A stretch of 64,000 nucleotides of DNA from Oscheius onirici (GCA_932521025.1 OW051470.1:3954501-4018500); one strand, 5' to 3'; positions 25,401 through 35,129 are shown, counted from the stretch's first letter. The notes: generated by a model from the sequence alone, not told the origin. Translations and numbers: made by a program.

Positions 25401-26579
25401 CTGTGAAAATTCAAAGAGAAGAAGCCAGTCGATACCTGGAAAATCAAGCTACCCGTATGCTGGAAGCGTCAAATAACAGGTAAATCCAACCTGTTACGTT
25501 TGCAAACAGCTACCCTTATAGATATGGGATGATCGAGGTTGGCACTAATGGGCTGGCTGAAATTCCTGTTGTGGACAGACCGATGATTGGCCCTCGAAGC
25601 ATCATTGCAGTCGTGTTGGAAGAAAACGATGGTTTTTACCGGTAAGTATTGCACAGTTATGTTTTCAATACCCTACTTCAAAATCGGAACAAAAAATGGC
25701 ATTCTGCCCAACTGGTTTTCGCGGAACCAGCTTCAACCGATGTCGGAAATATTCATCCCAGCCAGCAGCATTCCCGACACTACTTTGTCATCTTTCGGCG
25801 CAAGTGTGGCCCAAGACTCAATAACTGGTGGACTGCTCCTGTTCGACTTCCTGCGACACAAAAAGGTGCTCCTGTCGCAAGAAGAATCTTCTCTGCAATT
25901 CCCGCTGTCACAAATCTAGCGCAAAGTGCTGTAACAAATAGTAGTTGACTTTTTTATTATTGTGTTGTTATTACCTTGCAATAAACTTTTTGTATTGCAA
26001 GCTTTGCTTTTTTCATCGGAAAATACTGGAAGAAACCAACAAATATGGATGGAAGGAATCAAGAAAAAACGAGATAAAACTGACGATATTGGGTCAAAAA
26101 ATGATTGAAAGGTTTTTTTCCAGCCGTTTTGGTGTCAAAATGTCGGAAATTTGATGAATTTTTCGATGAAAAGAAAATAAAACTGAAAAATTGCGTCAAA
26201 ATAAGATAAAAAGGCGAAAATATCTCGTAAACACTATCTCGTACACTGAACACTTTGAACTGAAATAGATCACTTTGAGCTAGTGTAAACAGTTTACACT
26301 GAAAAACAGTTCTAACTGCAACATATATATCGCTTGTTTTAGAACCAGTTGACAAACCATATTGGAATGAATATCGACCTCGCAGTAGAATATTCGGAGA
26401 AGACTAAAGCTGAGACTGGGATCACTATTCAGAGACAAGAAGACATGAACATGGGAAGAGGTTGGATGGGGAGAGGAGCTATGAGACTTCGCTGTACGAT
26501 ACTTTTTCTATCTCTGTTCATTTTTCTCCTTGCTACGACTCTTTCCTTCATGTTTCTACGTGTCGGTCTACGTCTCTAA
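22424..26579 (+). CDS. Divergent syntaxin (Qa-SNARE-like) A, intron filled with transposons
   Basis: A membrane-fusion SNARE of the plasma-membrane syntaxin class. The N-terminal MKDRLNSLY resembles the syntaxin N-peptide that binds Sec1/Munc18. The Habc domain runs from DFFLQEILVQRQTV through HFNQEYVRYEEASRQRALDYA (about 22555-23080). The SNARE motif spans VSISELENLFHKLRVYADTG, then, after the intron, NQLTNHIGMNIDLAVEYSEKT. A C-terminal anchor LRCTILFLSLFIFLLATTLSF follows, and the stop is at 26577-26579. The intron 23330-26342 is 3013 nt and is almost entirely inserted DNA; without it and its duplication 37 nt remain, the local norm. The residue at the central ionic layer is Gly, not Gln. 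The next syntaxin starts 127 bp downstream on the same strand. Confidence 0.85.
23444..24246. mobile_element. Nested TIR element (CAC...GTG ends, 4-bp TSD), copy 1
   Basis: It is inserted in the left arm of the Ginger-like element. Ends CACGGCGTTTCAA and TTGAAACGCCGTG are perfect inverted repeats, flanked by TTAC at 23440-23443 and 24247-24250. The uninterrupted right arm reads GTGTTTACGAGATATT at the same place, which proves the insertion and its edges. CAC ends with a 4-bp duplication fit the Chapaev-type group (inference). A related copy is at 34124-34737. No transposase is present. Confidence 0.8.
23695..23864. mobile_element. Palindromic mini-element nested in copy 1
   Basis: Outer ends ATGGTTTGTTCAAAA and TTTTGAACAAACCAT are inverted repeats, as are the inner GCTCGACCGTAACCCATTTA and TAAATAGGTTATGGTCGAGC. 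It separates GAGGAAACCT from TGCCTCAAATAAGC, which are nearly joined in the related element at 34124-34737. It is therefore a third insertion level of about 170 bp, without coding. Confidence 0.72.
24514..25948 (+). pseudogene. Ginger/KRBA2-type integrase, internally deleted
   Basis: It starts at MSELRAFKTT and continues over short introns (DEEYQKILIAAQQYSEGSLF, then FNGREEITRNGRIVV). At about 24960-24980 the frame hits a stop, and most of the catalytic core with the first two acidic residues is missing. The downstream part keeps the Glu-containing QGSVERSNKDVED block (reached only by a frame change), an acidic linker, and the C-terminal domain EIPVVDRPMIGPRSIIAVVL and IGTKNGILPNWFSRNQLQP of this integrase class. 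It is inactive as it stands. Confidence 0.75.
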
Positions 26580-26706
26580 TGTGTTGTTATGTTCCCAAAA
26601 ACTTTGTCCTCTGTTCTTCTCCCGATAGTCATAAAGATCAGTTTTCAATCAGTCAATCCACACCCCGACACCTTTCTGCGACTTTCCTGCCGCTGTAACA
26701 ACAGCA

Positions 26707-27957
26707 ATGAAGGACCGATTTGCCAGTCTCCAGGTTTTTCCAATCATCTCTTTTCGACTCATTTCTTTAGAGAATTTCCCGTCTCTACGACAATGATGAT
26801 GAGATTCCTCTCTGGATCTCTGGACATAACCCCAACGGATCCATATCCGACATTTCTATCTCGACACAATCGGTTTCTTAGCATATTATATATACTCTTG
26901 TTTAGTTTCTGGGCCGGATCAAAATCGAAAAGAAGGAAGTCCGTCGATTCAATGTCTCCGTTCAGAATGTTTCCAGTTTGCATCGACTCTTGCTGGGAGC
27001 ACTGGAGTCCGAACCCGACGTTGGTATGGAAAAGGAAGTTTTGTTATGAAACGAGTTGTCAGACGCTGTGAAAGAGGCAATCGTACGACTGGATCAACAG
27101 TTTCCGGAAGTGGACAAGCAGTGTTCTTTGGTAGCTCGAACTGTCAACGAACTAAGAAACTGCATCCACATGGGCTGCCACAATGTAACAGAACTAGAGT
27201 TCCGACGAAACCAGGTCTGATCCATCTGTTCTCTCACATTCTTTTTAGTTAATGTGTCTGTCGGAGCCGTTTCGAGCAGTTTTGTTGAAGTTCAACAGTG
27301 ATTACGTCCTATACCAGGAAGCCAGTAGACAAAAGGCCGTCGACTATGCGGAATCACACAATCTTGATGCCAGTTCTTGGCTGAAATCTATTCGAAGAAG
27401 CTCTGTAATTGTTGATCGACGATGCAATGAAGAAGAGGATCAATCGAAACTATCCCAAAAGAGTAAGGATCAACAAATAATGCGCTCAACCTGCGCTTTT
27501 GAAGCTGTTTTTAACGAGGTTTGCATATCGTAAAAGGGGAAAAGGCAGTTTAGATAAAAGAACGACATGCGACGATCGAAAAGGTGGAAAAGTCGATCGA
27601 CGAACTTGGCGATCTCTTCCAACAGCTTCAATTTCACATCATGGAGTCTGTAGGCTACAAGAACTAAGGATAATCACTCTTATTTAGGAAGAACCAGCAA
27701 TTTTGATAGAAAAGAAAGTGGAAATTGCTGCCGATTTCACTGAGACTACCCAATTTCAAACCAACGCGACTTTAGCCAAATGTCTTATGATAAGAAAGAA
27801 GAAAAGGGTGAGTCAGGCGTTATTCGGGCAGATAAGTCGCTTTCAGTTGATCTCCAAAATGCGGGTACTCGTCGTCACACTTATCATATTGCTTGCCTTT
27901 TTGATTCTCCTGCTCCTTCGACTCTTAGTTATATTTGTTTTCCGTTTACATTCTTGA
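26707..27957 (+). CDS. Divergent syntaxin (Qa-SNARE-like) B
   Basis: A tandem paralogue of the upstream syntaxin. It again begins MKDR (MKDRFASLQ), then an acidic IPLWISGHNPNGSISDIS segment. Habc helices follow: FLGRIKIEKKEVRRFNV and the shared signature EPFRAVLLKFNSDYVLYQEASRQKAVDYA. The SNARE motif reads ERHATIEKVEKSIDELGDLF...HIMES, then EEPAILIEKKVEIAADFTET. The last exon encodes KMRVLVVTLIILLAFLILLL, a membrane anchor, and the stop is at 27955-27957. The residue aligned with the ionic-layer Gln is Ser, encoded by the last codon before a 38-nt intron (27650-27687). Its stop lies 31 bp from the stop of the convergent Gemin2 gene. Confidence 0.82.
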
Positions 27958-27988
27958 ACCGTAATGTTTATGCAGTATGGCAAAATCT

Positions 27989-28852
27989 TCAATCTGACAG
28001 ATCTTTTTGTCCGAAATAGTTTGAAATGACGGCAATGAAAAAGGACATTTCTGCGATGGCGTCTTCGTCTTCCAGCGGATATTGTGAGCGAATTTGACGA
28101 CACGTCTTAACAATAGTTCGAAGAGAAGCAACCACATCATGAAGAAGCTGAACATTTGAAAAATGAAGAATATTATTATCCTTACAGGAATATCAACCAC
28201 AAGCATTAGAGCGTAAAGCCATTCTCGAAGAGGACGAGAAAACCCTTCAGATTCGGCCCAATCAGCTATGTATTCGATGAGTTTATGCACCTAGAAACAA
28301 CTGAAGGAGGAAAAATAAAGATTACCTTTGTTTGGGGAAGGCTCAAAACCAACGATAACACAGGAGGAGTACCATTATGATTGAAAAAGTTGGCGGCTTT
28401 ATTGACCAGTTCAGGAACACATCGGTCAAATAAAAGTTCGTGCCAACAATCCTGATCGTTCTAAAAAATCTTTTTCCCAAGAATTAGGAGAATAGCAAAC
28501 ATTTTTCGGTAAACTGAAGTGCTGCTGCTGACGAGGAATTGTCTCCAATTTTGCACGTTTCTCCACGAAATCTTTGCATTTCACAGCAATCCAGTTAGAG
28601 TTAGCAGCCCGAGGATCCTCGACTTTCTTTTGAGGAGTAATAGCCGGCAACTGATGTTTTTGCGGAACGTTGTAGGTCGTGAAGTCCGGAATCTTCGATC
28701 GACCGACTACGACCTAAAAGGTTGTTCTAAAAGGGAAGAAAAACAAGTATCTGTCGAAGATATTCCTCGGCTGTGCTTGGCGTCCTGGCACAGTCGACCT
28801 TGTTTTGGTTGAACGATCCCAAATCGATAAATTGCTTGTCCACTTTATCCAT
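27989..28852 (-). CDS. GEMIN2: Gemin2 (SIP1), SMN complex subunit
   Basis: A core partner of SMN in assembly of Sm rings on spliceosomal snRNAs. The N-terminus is MDKVDKQFIDLGSFNQ, followed by an EEYLRQ motif typical of Gemin2. The C-terminal domain has VHKLIEYIADWAESEGFSRP, LREWLYALMLVVDIPL and ends SFFIAVISNYFGQKDLSD, which parallels the human LICLVSRYFDQRDLAD block. The ATG is at 28852. It lies 228 bp downstream of TTC7 on the same strand, so it could be the last gene of a four-gene cluster. Short introns occur throughout. Confidence 0.88.
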
Positions 28853-29079
28853 GCTGATGCTGTTCAGTAAAAGTCTCTATATTTATAAATACCAACTGAC
28901 ATCAAGACATGGTTAACTAGATCAGCAAAGTTTGGAAATAATTTACTAAAATGGCAAGACTATTATGTGCAGAAGGGATAAAACTAAGTACATTTCACTA
29001 TCACAGAATAAATTCTTAGCAAATATTTACACACCGGACCCGTTTGCTTAGCTCACAACTAAATCTCCAAAAAGCTGCT

Positions 29080-32000
29080 CTAGAAACACAAAGGAAAGAC
29101 TAATGGAATGGCTGAAAAGGGAAGAAGAGGACTAGAACGATCTAGTTTTGCGGCTGTGGTGAAAGAAATTTTGGCGGCATCTGTTGCACCGTTGACCATC
29201 TGACATTCTCCGAGCCTTTGCCACCAGTTACAATTCATCGGATCAATTCGGACGAGCTCTCTGCAGAAAATTTTCGGATTTTAAAGTAATAACAAAAAAA
29301 TAAATAAAGCGTACTTGTACAAATGGTCTGCCATTTGATTGTTTTCCTCCTGAACGTATAGCTCAGCCAATGCCGAAAGACTCGGAAGATGAAGTGGACA
29401 AAGGGTCAATGCAGACAGAAAAGAAGCCTTGGCTTCTTGAAGAAATCTTTGCGAAATCGGATCTTCAGGCTTGACTTTGGCTCGAGAGAAAAGTAGACGT
29501 CCCTAAAATGTTGGAATTTAACAAGCTAACGCAGCTATACCTTCAAATACATTGCCTGTTGAGATTGAGGGAAAAGCGAGACAGCTTGCTCGACACAAGG
29601 AGTAACTTCCGAATGACGTCCTTCTGCTAGATAGAGTTCTGAAAGAGCGAGCCACATATCCGCTTGAGCAATGAATTTCGTCCACATGGCAGCAGAAAGA
29701 GGCGATCCAGCTAGCACCGTCTGACTGGCGGTCGAAGGAGCTCCATTTTCGGAGGGAGTAACGCCGCTTTCTGAAGGAAAAGTTAGCGACAAACAGAATA
29801 AAATAGTTACCACATACATCAAGAGCAGTTTGACTAGTATTTGATCCAAGAACCGGTGTATTGATGCCGATTCCTAACGGAGTCGGAAAGAGTGGAGTCG
29901 AGGCAGTGACCATTTCTCGAGCTACAACACTGACTCCTTTTAAACTGCTTTCTCGTAACATTGACTGTCCGTCCTTGACACTCAACGTCATTTGGGCTCT
30001 TTCGTCGTCCAATACACTTTCGCGTTTCTTCCAAAACTCTAGCAAATGAGCACATGTATTCAAGGAGTCGTCTATTCGACCTTGAATAAATTCTTTAGAC
30101 TAGAAAAGAGAGGAACGAACCGAATTTTGACTCTATGTGAAGACGTAACACGAGAAGACCGTAATTGTTGGGAAAATCTCTCAATGCCACTTGAACAAGT
30201 TCCATTGCCCCTTTCAGGTCGCCGTCTGCTGTGAAAATGAGTGCCATGAGCATATAGGCAGCTGGTTGATCCGGGTTCAATTCCAACGAACGGGCACATC
30301 TTTCCCGTGCTCCTTCTAGATCTCTCGCTAAAATATTTGGATACAATACCTAGTGTTTGAAAAGGATACCAATGGCGTGGAAAAGAGCACAATAATACAA
30401 AGCCAAGTAGTCATGTGCATCTATCCGAACACATTCCTCCAACATAACAACAGCTCTGTTCAATCCCTTCCGTTGTTGTTCCCAGAGAGGTTCACATTGT
30501 GCTTGTAATCTAAAAAAACGCTTTTTTCAAACAAAGGTATGGAACAAACCCTGTAGCAAGTGCAGCTAATAATTGACATCGAGGAGCAAGGAACTTCTCG
30601 GAGCTCTCTGATGCAGCTTGTAGGGCAGTTTGTGCATGTTCTAGGGCTAAACAAAATATGGATAACATTAACTTTTCCAAAATACCCAGATCAAATTGCC
30701 GTAAGTGTTGAATGTGAAGTTGAGCCGACAGAAGATGTAGAACAGTCTTGTTCGATTCATCTATCGTAGCGGCATCGTCGATCACTCGCGCTGCTCTCAG
30801 CCATTTGCCTCGACACAATAAAGAAAGTCCGAATTGTTCCCTAAAATCAATTAATTAGAAGTAAACATTTAAAAAACCATAGATATACATCCTGATTGGC
30901 GAATTTCATGGATCTCTCGAAGATGTTGCTCAAGACTTGATACTGACGCAGTGTAGACAGAACCAAAGTCAGAAGATTGTAGACAGATTTGGCATTTCGA
31001 ATCGATTGTATTCTTGAACCCGCGAGTTCTTCATTTCGGCTCAGGACAACTTCCCTTGTGGCCAAAACCTGAAATTGCTCTTGGTTGATTAGCTTTTTCG
31101 CTCCAGCGAGTCAATTTAACACAAGTTTCCTAATTCGCCTCGCGACGCACTAATGTCCGTCAATCCCGAGAATAAGAATCCCTTTCTACAGCTTCATCCA
31201 TATCGTACAAATGTTAGCGACAGCGAAGCACTGGATTTTACTAATATTCCTGACAACTCGATGCCACAACTAGACACCGAGCATCAGTTACAAAACATAA
31301 TGGACTGTATTTTGCCACCATTCGAATGGAGCGACGGGGACAACTTTTGGAAGCAGAAAACGTCAACCGCTCCGGTAACACGAATGGACATGGCGGCTCT
31401 GGAGGATCATTTCGAAAGTGAACTCAAGAATCGTTCGGCAAAACCGTTCGGAATTTGTCCAATTAGGCGAAAGTTGTATGATCAGATATTTGGTAGGTTA
31501 CTGAAAAACTCTAAAAAATACGTTTAGACGAACTTATCCGCCAAACCACGGTCAGCTGTTGTGAACGAGGATTGCTCATATTGAGGGTTAGAGACGAAAT
31601 CCGAATGACCATTTTGGCGTATCAAAGTCTGCTGGAAAGTGCTATTGCCTACGGTCTCCGCAAGGCAGTAACAGTCGAATATCAACAGACTAGAGCAGAA
31701 ATAGAGAGGGATGAGGAGCGAGCCAGGAACAAAGAGTTACTTTTGAAGTGATGTTTCGAGTAACTTCCATTTTAGTTCATTTAGAGTAACACAACTGGAA
31801 CGCCGTTTAGCAACGGATAAACAGACTGCGGAGGAAGAATTGGACATTTTGGAGCAGAAATCGAAAGAAGAGAATCAGCGCCTGTTGGAAGCTAACAAAG
31901 GTTTGAAAAATCAACTTCAGGCAATTTTACAAATGGAAAGTGTCAGCATAGTTGCAAACAAATAAAGATACTAACCTCACTGATCATGAGCAATAAAATG

Positions 32001-33194
32001 ATTTCCTCCTGTCGAGATGTGGGCGAGAAATAACTTTTCTGTGATCCAGCATAGAAACTCAGATTCTGTGCTTTTGCACTGACTGCTTGACTACTGGCTA
32101 TTCTCTCTTGCGGAACGGTCCTTATTAAAAGTTCGGCCAACTGTCTTGACAGTTTCTGTTGTAGTCGCTCTCCCGTGGATTTGTCACCAAGATGGGAAAT
32201 AATCTTGCGATACCTATTTAATCAGTTTGAACAAATATCAAACAAAAACTGACCATTCGATTCCGTCGGCATCGGGCACGTTTTCGTGTGTTCTATCTTG
32301 GACTCGCATTTTGGCAACTCTTTCCAAACAAGATTCCAGGATTTCTCCTAGTTTTTCCTGCTTGTAATTCGCTGTTCCGGTTATCAATAAAGCTTGTCCT
32401 AAAGTTGGTGGTTTGAAAGGAAATCGCGAAATCTGAAACCTTTTATTGATGTACTTGTTAGCGTCTTTTCCAGCTCCGTGACGTACAATATGGCCAAGTC
32501 AGCGGACTTCTCGAAACAGAATTGCACTTTTTGAGTCGGAGGCCTGTGAACATCCTTCTTCTCGTCATTTTGCTCCAAACACAGACCTGAAGGTCAGCTT
32601 GTTTTTTTCTTTGGATCTTTTTTAAAAACTCCTACCTTTGATAGCATATGCTTCAGCTACGAGTCTGAAGGAACGAAGTGTTCTAAACTGTGTGCTGGCT
32701 AAATCCATTCCCGAACTGTCTACATCTTTCAGTGCCTGAATATGAAATAGAAAAGCAATAAAAAATAGATACATTATCAAATTGTGCCGTAACGTAGTGC
32801 AGTTTAGCTAGAAGCAGATGTGCTTCGAGTTTGATAGCCGAAGACGCATTCTTTTCACGAAGAGTCTCTTTTAACTGAGTTTCTATCGAAAGAAGACCTG
32901 GAGAATGTTCAACATTCGGTCTATGTGGCTCTAAAAATGTTCAATTGGGCGGGTTATGAACGTCAAAACCTCCAATTTGGTCGAGAAACGATTCCAATTT
33001 GATTTCAGCGTCTATAAGCTCGAACATATCTTCCATTCCAGAAGATTTTGATTTTATTGAGGGAAGCAGTTCTGCTAACCTCTTCCAATTTCCTTAAAAC
33101 AATTCTCGAAACCGATAATACAAAAAATCTAACCTTCCGTTCTAGCACGGTCGACTTCTGCTTCCAGACGACTACCTTTTAGTTTTGTCGTCAT
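29080..33194 (-). CDS. TTC7: TTC7 (tetratricopeptide repeat protein 7), PI4K complex scaffold
   Basis: The TTC7 family scaffolds phosphatidylinositol 4-kinase III-alpha at the plasma membrane together with EFR3 and FAM126. The start MTTKLKGSRLEAEVDRARTE at 33194 matches the family N-terminus and follows CCATGCAG directly. The middle holds RQEEIILLLMISE joined to VLATREVVLSRNEELAGSRI, the family's LLLLLISE core. C-terminal TPR units follow, e.g. ARERCARSLELNPDQPAAY, WLALSELYLAEGRHSEV and WWQRLGECQMVNGATDAA, ending SSPLLPFSAIPLVFPLCF. The intron 31069-31975 (907 nt) contains another gene on the plus strand. Most other introns are about 40 nt. Confidence 0.92.
31153..31965 (+). CDS. DNALI1: Axonemal inner-arm dynein light intermediate chain (p28/DNALI1)
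   Basis: The p28 light chain of single-headed inner-arm dyneins. The motif LPPFEWSDGDNFWKQKTSTAP is followed by TRMDMAALEDHFESEL, and ICPIRRKLYDQIF joins DELIRQTTVSCCERGLLILR with RVRDEIRMTILAYQSLLESA, all diagnostic of the family. The C-terminal half is a coiled coil (TQLERRLATDKQTAEEELD). It sits wholly inside a TTC7 intron on the opposite strand; its stop is 10 bp from the TTC7 splice donor. Its AATAAA overlaps the stop codon. Two short introns are in phase. Start at 31153 by family length. Confidence 0.92.
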
Positions 33195-33352
33195 CTGCAT
33201 GGAAACAATATGAATCAATGTTTCGATGCAAATTGACGGTATTTCATGGTCTGCCATAGCACAGCGAGCGAATAAAGTAAAACATTTATTCAAAAAGAAC
33301 TAAGCGTCTAATCGGAAAATGGAACTCAACAAACTGTGATGTAGGAAAAGAA

Positions 33353-33690
33353 TCAAACGAGACCCTTTCCTGTCTCCATTTTTTGGAGATGTTCGACCAT
33401 GAAGTTGCTGGCATCAATCATTCTATTTACGCAGTTCTGAAGAAAACGGTTTGTACACAAAAAGAAGGATTAATCTGACCTGAAGGCAGTTCTGAGTCTT
33501 TCCGTCCATTTTGCTTGGCGGACGATAATCGGCGAAACATATATCCCAACAACGATTGGTCAATGTGTGAACCTAAAAACCCCCAAGTTCTCAAAAAACG
33601 GATAACAAAAACCTGTTCCGTGAATTTCTGCCGCTGAGTCTCAGCCTGTAGTTGTTGCATGAAACGGATCGTCTGCGGATCGGCATCCAT
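33353..33690 (-). CDS. TIMM8: TIM8, small TIM chaperone
   Basis: A mitochondrial intermembrane-space chaperone that, with TIM13, ferries hydrophobic inner-membrane precursors. Three exons give a short protein with the twin CX3C pattern: CWDIC (about 33548-33562) and CLQNC across the intron near 33420-33490. N-terminal FMQQLQAETQRQKFTEQV and the spacer FADYRPPSKMDGKTQ fit TIM8 rather than TIM9 or TIM10. The stop is TGA at 33353-33355. It lies 158 bp upstream of TTC7 and 166 bp downstream of the TOM5-like gene, all on one strand. Confidence 0.9.
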
Positions 33691-33856
33691 CTAAAATAGA
33701 AGAGTAATCCTATGTAATCGTAAAGTAATCCTGTTGAAAACAGACGTGGTTGTAAATAATTTCGTGTGAAATAACACCAGGAAAACGATGAATTGAAGAA
33801 AATCAACTATTTATCGACTATGGCTAACATAACGAGGTGGCAAACAATAAGGCTTT

Positions 33857-34057
33857 TTAGATGAGCACCCATTCCACTCCAAACCACGATGAGGCGAAAG
33901 CAGCTGGAATTAAATACATAACTTTTCTAAAAAAAAAACGAAAACTACCAATTTCTACAAAGGCACAAACAATGACGAAATTTCCGATATCTGCTTTGAC
34001 TTTTTCCGATGCGGCTTTTTGGACGTCCACGCGATTCATATCTCCTCCCGGGAACAT
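33857..34057 (-). CDS. Small membrane protein, possible TOM5 subunit
   Basis: Two exons with an intron of about 45 nt (GTAGTTTTCG...TTCCAG) encode about 51 residues. The layout is MFPGGDMNRVDVQKAASEKV, then KADIGNFVIVCAFVEIAAFA, a single hydrophobic helix, then SSWFGVEWVLI. Length, the MF start, a charged amphipathic N-terminal half and one C-terminal helix resemble the TOM5 subunit of the outer-membrane translocase. Sequence identity is weak, so this is an inference helped by the neighbouring TIM8 gene. The reading frame and splice sites are reasonably clear. Confidence 0.5.
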   Translation of the reverse strand: MFPGGDMNRVDVQKAASEKVKADIGNFVIVCAFVEIGSFRFFFRKVMYLIPAAFASSWFGVEWVLI

Positions 34058-34123
34058 TGTTGTACTCTGGGAATAGTTTGTTCAGAAAGCCCTTGTCAAA
34101 AAAAGCACAAAAACAGCAAAAAA

Positions 34124-34737
34124 CACGGTGTGTTACGGCCGTTCCCACTTGCCAAAAATTCTACCGTAATCCTAATTACAGTATACCTACAGTACGCATA
34201 CAGTACGCCTACAGTAATCCCGTGGCGCGTATTCAAACGACGTTTTATTCGAAAAAATCGGATTTTCGTAGGTTGTTGCAAGCTTGCAAATGTACTATTT
34301 TTCGGCATTTTTTCTCCCCAATTTTGTGTTAGTGAACATTGTAGAGAAGCTGTCAAAGAGGAAAATGAGCTTTGCCTCAAAAAATAGCTAAAATAAACGT
34401 TTTGAAACGTTTATCACACGCAAACCGTCAAAAAGCTACGAAAACTGTATTCCAGCTCATGAAAATCAGCATCTGAAAACAGACCTATGACAGTCGCAGT
34501 AAAAACGCTGAGAGTTTGAACGTTTTCGTCTTCTACAGAATTAGAAGGCTCTACTCTATGTTGTAGTCATTTTTTGCAAATGGCGCTTCCTCTTCCAAAT
34601 GGCGAAACGATGAAAATTGGGCCATTCTAAAGCCTCGAATAAAATAAAAATATTCAAATTTTGAATTCCCGCACATTTGTGTTCAAAGTGCCGCGAAAAA
34701 AGTGGACACGCGGTTTGCATTGCCGTAACACGCCGTG
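34124..34737. mobile_element. TIR element (CAC...GTG ends), copy 2
   Basis: The left end CACGGTGTGTTACGGC and the inverse of the right end, CACGGCGTGTTACGGC, form terminal repeats inside runs of A that could be a 4-bp AAAA duplication. Internal blocks match copy 1 (23444-24246), e.g. the CAGTA-rich tract and the TAGGTTGTT...GCAAATG region. It is 614 bp and has no transposase frame. Confidence 0.72.
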
Positions 34738-35129
34738 AAAAAAAAATAGAAAGTTGTGATTTTTGAATTCGCCCCAAATATTAAAGGACTGCCTACAAGA
34801 GTCTCGAGCAGAAAGCCCGCGAAGGAATTTCTGTCTTCAAAGAGGTACAAAATTTATTCCCTGTGGTCATTTTGCTGTCCTCTTTTGTTGTTTGCCATTT
34901 TTTTGTTAGTTTTTGCTAATAATTGAAAAAAAAAAGAATTTATGTAGCAGATCTAACTGCCTGGTAGTTTTGAGCTTTGTTGCGTCATTGTAAACCTAGA
35001 GAACGGGCAAAACTGGTTTCTTACCATGTTTACCCGTTCCTATTGTTCTTTGTAAATGTTACTTTTCTCAATGGTTTCAATCCCTTTCTTTCTTCCTATT
35101 TTTGATCACAAACATAATTTCTTCAGAAA

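Larger units (their letters stand above)
23352..26323. mobile_element. Ginger-like DNA transposon with degraded integrase
   Basis: The ends are TATTGCAGTTAGAACTG (left, one change from TGTTG) and CAGTTCTAACTGCAACA (right), flanked by TATA at 23348-23351 and 26324-26327. TGTNR...YNACA ends with a 4-bp duplication match the Ginger group. Inverted arms continue: 24250-24457 pairs with 26029-26232. Inside is an integrase-like gene whose C-terminal catalytic block QGSVERSNKDVED and NNRHHRGIGRSPFCAMFG (about 25062-25215) resemble the KRBA2/Ginger-type DDE integrases. Confidence 0.82.
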
